From the NCBI GenBank assembly GCA_026770585.1, contig MU646744.1, forward strand, positions 158,138 through 170,294: a stretch of DNA of 12,157 nucleotides, read 5' to 3'. Source of the DNA: Baffinella frigidus. Taxonomy: Eukaryota > Cryptophyceae > Cryptomonadales > Baffinellaceae. Numbering within the stretch: position 1 is the stretch's first letter; every line of letters starts with the position of its first letter. Shown here piece by piece: positions 10,130 to 12,157 of the stretch. Made by a program: the position numbers and the translations under genes. The notes under the pieces are model-generated. The model did no database searches. It was given only the letters and a program-made list of their open reading frames with translations, and was not told the DNA's origin.

Positions 10130-12157
10130 TGCGTCCCTAACTTTCGACCCACACGCGCACGCAGATCGCAACTCTTGAACACACTGTCGCAACCCTCCAA
10201 GCCGCCGCCAACACTCCTCCCCAAAACGGAGAACCCAGCACCCACGCTCCGCCCACTCCCGGGGAAACACCAGACATCGGAGGCGCTGGCGGTATTGGCG
10301 ACTCCAGCGCGGGAGAGGCCGCCGCCCGTGCCGAGGCGGGCCTGTCCTCAGAAGCTGAAGCGGCCCTATCGGAGCCCGGCCGTTCTGAGGCGGGCCATTC
10401 TGAGGCCGAGGGGCATTCTGACGCGGGCCCGTCAGAGGCGGACGCTCCGGCGACTGTGGCAGGCGGCTCGGCGCCGGAGCAGGAGGAGGGCGGTGAGGGG
10501 GGCGTGGGGACGGTGGTGGCGGTGGCGGTGGCGGTGGCGGCGGAGGAGGAGGGTGCTGCTGCCGTGGCGGCGGCGGCGGCGGGAGAGGGTGGGGGTGGTG
10601 CCGCGGCGGCGGTGGTTGCAGTGGTGGCGGAGGAGGAGGGTGGAGGGGTTGGTGGGGAGGCGGGGACAAGTGGGGGGGCGACGGAGGCCACAGAGGAGGC
10701 GCCCGCTGCGGCAATCCCCAAACCCTTAACCCTTAACCCTTAACCCTGAACCCTACACCCAAAACCCTAAACCATAGACCATACACCCTAAATACTGAAC
10801 CCTAAACCCTAAACCCTGAACCCTGAACTCTGAACACCAAAACTCAAACCCTAAACCCGAAACCCGAAACCCTACACCCTACACCCTGACCCTATACCCG
10901 GAACGCAGGTGGAAGATGCTGTCCTGGCTGCTGACGTCCCTGCGGAGGAGAAAGATGAGAAGGCTCCGGATGCTGGGGGAGCGGCGCAGGAGGGAGTGGG
11001 GGAGGGTGTGGGGGGAGCAGTGGCGGACACGGGAAGGGAGAAGGCGGAGAAGAATGTGGAGAAGGAGGAGAAGAAGGAGGAGAAGGAGGAGGAGGTGCAG
11101 GAACAAGTGGGGGTGGCGGTTGGAGGGGCGTCACCGGTGCCCGAAGCAGCCGCTGTTGCCGAGGCAGCTGCGCCCTCCGGGGATGAGGGTGCGTCAGGGG
11201 GGAAGGATGCGGCAGGGGAGGGGGCAACACCTGCCTCTGTTGCCTCGGCTGCGGCAGAGACACGGTCATCCGAGGAGCAGACACTCGCGGGGACGGGTGC
11301 AGAAGTAACCCCGGCGGTCGAGGCCGAGTCTGCCGGAGGCGAGGAGACCGCGGGAGATGCGCACGGGGGGGAGGACACGCGTCCGGAGACACCAGCCGAA
11401 GATTCTGGAGGGATCAGCGAGGCAACGCCTGGGGAGGCTCCTGCGGCAGAGGCGACAGCGCCGATGGAGGAGGGCGTGGTGGTGGAAACGCGCGGTGCCG
11501 AGGACCCTCCCGTCGCAGCCCCTCCATGCGAGGCTGAATCCGCCCTTGTAAACACTCCGTCCGAGGAGCCGCCGGGGGAAGACAATGCTGGCGAGGGTGC
11601 GTCGGAAGAAGCCGCCCCCGCCGCAGCGTCTGAGGGGTCGGCAGACGCGAGCTCTGGAGAAGCACGCATCGTGCATGCGGCATCTGGCGGAGATGGATCG
11701 GCGATCACCACCGATCCAGGGGATCGAGACGCGAAGGGGGGGGAGGCGCTTGGAAAAGAGGCGGGGGAGGAGAGGCCCGCGTGGCATGGGGCGCTCGTGC
11801 ACTCTGACTCTGCCGTCACGTCTGCAGACAAACCCGCAAGTACTGGTGGTGAAGCGGCTGCGGCGGAGCACACGCCCGCGGACGATCCTTCTCCGGCTGT
11901 GGAAGCGACTTCGCGTGAGGAAGGGGGCTCGTCGGCTAACCCTGCTGCGGCGCCTTCTCCCGACGCTACGCCAGTGGAGACGCCTCCTTTTGAAACTGCT
12001 CCTGCGGATGCACCTGCGGCGGCGGCGGCAGAAACACCGGTGGGGGAAACGGCAGCAGAAGCAGACTCCGAATCGCGACCAGCAGACGCTCCAGTAGCAG
12101 AGGCGCTGGGGGGGACACCGGGGGAGTCCGGTGAGGGTGTCGATGGAGGGGGGGAGG
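5936..12157 (+). CDS. multi-exon coiled-coil / Ala-Glu-rich protein gene (partial, runs off right edge)
   Basis: The proposed exons are 5936-6007, 6458-6521, 7483-7550, 8400-8498, 8640-8687, 9175-9225, 9373-9486, 9601-9691, 10165-10710 and 10909 to the edge. Borders are GT/AG except the last intron (GC/AG), and phases agree across the chain except at 9691. The first eight exons code short amphipathic, Glu/Lys/Gln/Ala-rich helices. The last two code at least 598 residues rich in Ala, Glu, Gly, Pro, Ser and Thr, with almost no Trp, Cys or Tyr. This suggests a coiled-coil rod followed by a long disordered acidic tail. Such proteins serve as scaffolds, cytoskeletal or nuclear factors, but no named family was recognised. 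Start and stop codons lie outside or were not found. Duplicated exons make the exact transcript uncertain. Confidence 0.55.
6008..6457. other. intron-like region between exons a and b
   Basis: No exon was recognised. A loose duplication is present: GGTTGA plus CTCTCRAGCCT boxes recur at about 6078-6095 and 6170-6222. The stretch ends in the acceptor GGGTTTGATCGCAG before exon b. Confidence 0.35.
6458..6521 (+). CDS. coiled-coil exon b
   Basis: After GATCGCAG the block reads VKEVFKAETAAVLSAIADAT then Q, and ends in phase 1 at a GTGCCA donor (6522). Its start resembles exon f at 9196-9225 (VKGAFKEEA), so the two are related. The phase-1 end matches the phase-1 start of exon c at 7483, together giving a Gly codon. 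The donor lies only three bases before the terminus of an M1 element (6525). The 3' part of the exon recurs on the far side of that element. Confidence 0.55.
6525..6852 (+). mobile_element. TIR element, family M1, copy d, carrying a nested element
   Basis: The left end CCACACAGCGGGCTACC (from 6525) and the right end GGTATCCCGGTGTGTGG (to 6852) are inverted. The interior has the M1 landmarks GCGGTAGACAATCTATAGGG and ACGGATACCCTAACCG. The right part is interrupted by a 140-bp inverted-repeat element at 6678-6817. The outer element is flanked by an imperfect 26-bp direct repeat made of exon b sequence. Confidence 0.6.
6678..6817. mobile_element. TIR element, family M3, nested in M1
   Basis: The ends are 27-bp inverted repeats matching at 26 positions (GAGTATTCATAATGAATACG at the left, CGTATTCATTATGAATACTC at the right). 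Each end is itself a palindrome of 8-base arms around one base. A second inner pair is ATCTTAAGG / CCTTAAGAT. Flanks carry a 9-of-10 direct repeat (AATCCCGTGG 6669-6678; AATCCCTTGG 6828-6837), a candidate but imprecise target-site duplication. No coding capacity. Confidence 0.7.
6855..6876 (+). pseudogene. 3' fragment of coiled-coil exon b
   Basis: The fragment codes AIAEDTQ and ends in phase 1 at a GTACAC donor (6877), parallel to AIADATQ plus GTGCCA at the end of exon b. The 5' half of the exon is replaced by the M1 terminus, so it has no acceptor of its own at the expected place. Confidence 0.5.
6877..7482. other. intron-like region between exons b and c
   Basis: No exon was recognised. 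It holds a 42-bp direct repeat (7080-7121 and 7233-7274, GAGAGTAACAARGAAGAGAA core, about six differences). It also holds GGTAGGTGGCTGTCT twice (7351, 7369) with an inverted partner at 7400-7414. It ends in acceptor GGGGGGCTTCCAG. Confidence 0.5.
7483..7550 (+). CDS. coiled-coil exon c
   Basis: The block opens in phase 1; two bases complete Gly with the last base of exon b. It codes VEDATESLRDTDALWDNLQA then QQ and ends in phase 0 at GTCTAG (7551). Leu, Ala, Leu/Trp and Leu fall at 3/4 spacing, as in a short coiled coil. It is bracketed by an acceptor (CTTCCAG) and a donor. The TAG within the donor shows the frame does not continue. Confidence 0.55.
7676..7882. mobile_element. TIR element, family M2, copy 2 (complete)
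   Basis: CCGCTCGAGGCTGGA at the left pairs with TCTAGCCTCGAGTGG at the right over 207 bp. Near the middle is a perfect 19-bp stem with a 4-base loop: TTGGTCACGTAGCTGCGGG (7746-7764) and its exact complement (7769-7787). The left arm is homologous to 3141-3195 and both termini to 2039-2216. No coding capacity. Confidence 0.6.
8184..8232. repeat. 23-bp perfect hairpin with 3-base loop
   Basis: AGTACCCTGCAGGGTACCCT (8184-8203, continuing AGT) is the exact reverse complement of 8210-8232, with loop ACC. The stem holds the 16-base palindrome GTACCCTGCAGGGTAC in each arm. A further partial copy lies at 8167-8183. The hairpin ends in CTAG, an acceptor-like site for the next block. Confidence 0.85.
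8240..8293 (+). pseudogene. exon d-like fragment (first copy)
   Basis: The fragment reads VSSAEREILLRREGATSG, matching exon d (VSSAERAIYVQRDGATKL) 160 bp downstream. It loses homology after GAT and runs into a 12-bp direct repeat (CCGGAATTAGGT twice, 8289-8311) and then a stop. It is probably a broken duplicate. Confidence 0.5.
8369..8389 (+). mobile_element. family M1 right-end fragment
   Basis: CCTTTCGTAGCCCGCGGTGTG matches the M1 terminus and stops just before exon d. No interior of the element is present here. Confidence 0.45.
8400..8498 (+). CDS. coiled-coil exon d
   Basis: The block reads VSSAERAIYVQRDGATKLDT then VRELQEQRDKDAE and ends in phase 0 at a GTGCCC donor (8499). Its start is either after AAAG at 8399 (phase 0, giving 33 residues) or after CTAG at 8394 (phase 1); the first fits exon c, which ends in phase 0. 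The second half is strongly helical and charged. A stop follows immediately in the donor, so the frame is not an unspliced gene. Related copies lie at 8240 and 8640. Confidence 0.55.
8640..8687 (+). CDS. coiled-coil exon e (copy of the 3' half of exon d)
   Basis: Starting after ACATAG, the block reads TETVREPQVQRDKEAE and ends at the same GTGCCC donor, in phase 0. It aligns to DTVRELQEQRDKDAE of exon d 189 bp upstream. One change puts Pro in place of Leu, which would weaken a helix. It may be an alternative or decaying copy. Confidence 0.45.
8926..8990. repeat. 18-bp tandem repeat, about 3.6 units
   Basis: The unit is GATCAACTTACGATGCGT, at 8926, 8944, 8962 and 8980 (partial). One unit has GCTC for GATC. 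The length is a multiple of three, so frames stay open across it. Confidence 0.85.
9135..9157. repeat. short telomere-like tract 5 (three units)
   Basis: AAACCCTAAACCCTAAACCC, the cleanest canonical CCCTAAA run in the window, lies 17 bp before exon f. Confidence 0.75.
9175..9225 (+). CDS. coiled-coil exon f
   Basis: After GGGCAG (ending 9174) the block codes ERGEMRIKVKGAFKEEA, phase 0-0, with donor GTCTAT at 9226. The start aligns with exon g (ERGRGEMRIKVKEAEA). The second half aligns better with exon b (VKEVFKAET), so it looks like a mosaic or shortened copy. The intron that follows is almost entirely a (TCTCTG)n array. Confidence 0.5.
9229..9320. repeat. (TCTCTG)n microsatellite
   Basis: About 15 hexamer units lie inside the 147-bp intron between exons f and g. 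Open frames of Leu-Ser or Arg-Asp type on either strand come from this array. Confidence 0.95.
9373..9486 (+). CDS. coiled-coil exon g
   Basis: This 114-bp block lies between acceptor GTCTTTCGCAG and donor GTCCCC. It codes ERGRGEMRIKVKEAEAETAN then WKEERDIQAKESEHLRKK, in phase 0-0. The composition (Glu, Lys, Ala, Arg, few hydrophobics) is typical of a charged coiled coil. It joins in frame to exon h and also directly to exon i, where LRKK plus IATLEHTV keeps an a/d heptad pattern. Confidence 0.6.
9601..9691 (+). CDS. coiled-coil exon h, with a one-base excess at its 3' end
   Basis: After CTGCCATAG the block reads RKVKEAEAEAANWKEERDIQ then GRNSEQLRQK. It is a clear duplicate of exon g. Where exon g ends CGAAAAAAG|GT (phase 0), this copy ends CGCCAAAAAG|GT, one base longer, in phase 1. 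Joined to exon i at 10165 the frame would break after a few codons; with one A fewer, LRQK plus IATLEHTVATLQ makes an ideal heptad run. Either the copy is skipped or dead, or the A run is miscounted. Confidence 0.5.
9692..10164. other. intron between exons h and i, rich in simple sequence
   Basis: It starts GTGATC and ends CGCACGCAG. It contains the perfect 16-bp palindrome ATCGATCGCGATCGAT (9715-9730), GAGAGACA-type purine stretches (9880-9960), a (CACAGA)n array (about 9963-10006) and an (AG)n array (about 10068-10127). Long antisense frames rich in Leu/Ser/Cys/Val here are repeat artefacts. Confidence 0.6.
9963..10127. repeat. (CACAGA)n followed by (AG)n microsatellites
   Basis: About six CACAGA units end near 10001. 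After a purine-rich link, more than 25 AG dinucleotides run to about 10127. Both are strongly strand-asymmetric (purine on plus), the opposite of the (TCTCTG)n intron at 9229. Confidence 0.95.
10165..10710 (+). CDS. exon i: end of coiled coil plus Ala/Glu/Gly-rich segment
   Basis: After GCACGCAG the frame opens with IATLEHTVATLQAAAN, whose I, L, V and L fall at heptad a/d positions and continue the upstream coiled coil. It then becomes low-complexity: SEAGHSEAEGHSDAG-type repeats near residues 70-92, then Glu/Gly/Val/Ala-rich sequence. The frame is open for 182 codons to 10710 and continues to a TAA at 10741 inside telomere-like sequence. The same frame resumes at 10855. The next stretch therefore looks like an insert or intron. 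The antisense Pro/Ser-rich frames are shadows of GCN/GAN codons. Confidence 0.58.
10711..10908 (+). repeat. telomere-like tract 6, possibly acting as a GC-AG intron
   Basis: CCCTTAA, CCCTGAA, CCCTACA, CCCTAAA and CCCGAAA units fill nearly all of 10715-10900, with stops in the coding frame (10741, 10810, 10831, 10852). The right border is a good acceptor (GGAACGCAG). No GT donor suits the left border; GCG|GCAATC at 10710/10711 would give a GC-AG intron of 198 bp joining the flanking frames in phase 0. An insertion that broke the gene is the alternative. Confidence 0.6.
10909..12157 (+). CDS. exon j: long acidic Ala/Glu/Pro-rich tail (open at window edge)
   Basis: From GTGGAAGATGCT the plus frame is open for 416 codons to the right edge with no stop; without an early ATG it would be missed by a start-to-stop search. 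It begins VEDAVLAADVPAEEKDEKAP. A highly charged Glu/Lys stretch (11035-11100, with KKEEKEEEVQEQV) may be helical. The remainder is Ala, Glu, Gly, Pro, Ser and Thr with very few aromatic residues or Cys: a disordered acidic tail. It is in the same frame as exon i. The 333-codon antisense frame (10872-11873) is Ser/Ala/Pro-rich and lacks upstream support. Function is unknown. Confidence 0.6.
   Translation, partial: MEDAVLAADVPAEEKDEKAPDAGGAAQEGVGEGVGGAVADTGREKAEKNVEKEEKKEEKEEEVQEQVGVAVGGASPVPEAAAVAEAAAPSGDEGASGGKDAAGEGATPASVASAAAETRSSEEQTLAGTGAEVTPAVEAESAGGEETAGDAHGGEDTRPETPAEDSGGISEATPGEAPAAEATAPMEEGVVVETRGAEDPPVAAPPCEAESALVNTPSEEPPGEDNAGEGASEEAAPAAASEGSADASSGEARIVHAASGGDGSAITTDPGDRDAKGGEALGKEAGEERPAWHGALVHSDSAVTSADKPASTGGEAAAAEHTPADDPSPAVEATSREEGGSSANPAAAPSPDATPVETPPFETAPADAPAAAAAETPVGETAAEADSESRPADAPVAEALGGTPGESGEGVDGGGE

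Noticed and set aside
9815-10714. 299-residue antisense ORF (Pro-rich, then Leu/Ser and Cys/Val repeats) and its neighbour at 10137-10721
   Set aside because: These are translations of (AG)n, (CACAGA)n and GGC/GGT-rich DNA on the complementary strand; no unique sequence or domain supports them.
10872-11873. 333-residue antisense ORF rich in Ser/Ala/Pro
   Set aside because: It is the mirror of GCN/GAN/GGN codons in the plus-strand acidic frame; the plus frame is longer, continues an upstream coiled coil in the same frame and reaches the window edge.

Overview
The window is eukaryotic DNA. Short exon-like blocks (about 50-115 bp) with GT/AG borders and matching codon phases lie between repeat-rich introns. 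There are several tracts of degenerate CCCTAAA-type (TTTAGGG-like) telomeric repeat, simple-sequence arrays and small inverted-repeat elements. No operon, rRNA, tRNA, CRISPR or virus-like gene was seen. The telomere-like unit, tiny exons and copied exons would fit a chromerid or another alveolate, but the sequence does not fix the species. No gene in the window is complete: no convincing start codon, promoter or polyadenylation site was found, and the last open frame runs off the right edge.

Layout. (1) 1-2050: pieces of a plus-strand RCC1-repeat (beta-propeller) gene. Three exon types (A at 124, B at 671, C at 1909) join in frame to one RCC1 blade. Type A is present about three times among telomere-like tracts; type B is present five times, mostly at 163-165 bp spacing. 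(2) 2039-3800: dispersed repeats and small terminal-inverted-repeat (TIR) elements around a six-unit heptad-coding tandem repeat. (3) 3796-4460: a candidate coiled-coil exon whose 3' end and donor recur four more times in a minisatellite-like array, plus a 24-bp tandem array enclosed by a perfect 12-bp inverted repeat. (4) 4500-5820: a run of hairpin-type elements, a telomere-like insert flanked by direct repeats, and a CCCGAAA/CCCGAGA array with a 56-bp higher-order unit. (5) 5936-12157: a plus-strand gene of small coiled-coil exons, several of them duplicated, leading into two large exons coding an Ala/Glu/Pro/Gly-rich, probably disordered protein that continues beyond the window.

The RCC1 and coiled-coil parts lie on the same strand and could be one very long gene or two; the sequence alone does not decide. 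The main theme is exon-scale duplication: copies keep frame because most exons start and end in the same phase, while other copies have lost splice sites, gained a base or been cut by repeats. Telomere-like DNA and TIR elements lie next to many of these copies. Most long open frames in the window are antisense or low-complexity shadows and were left out.
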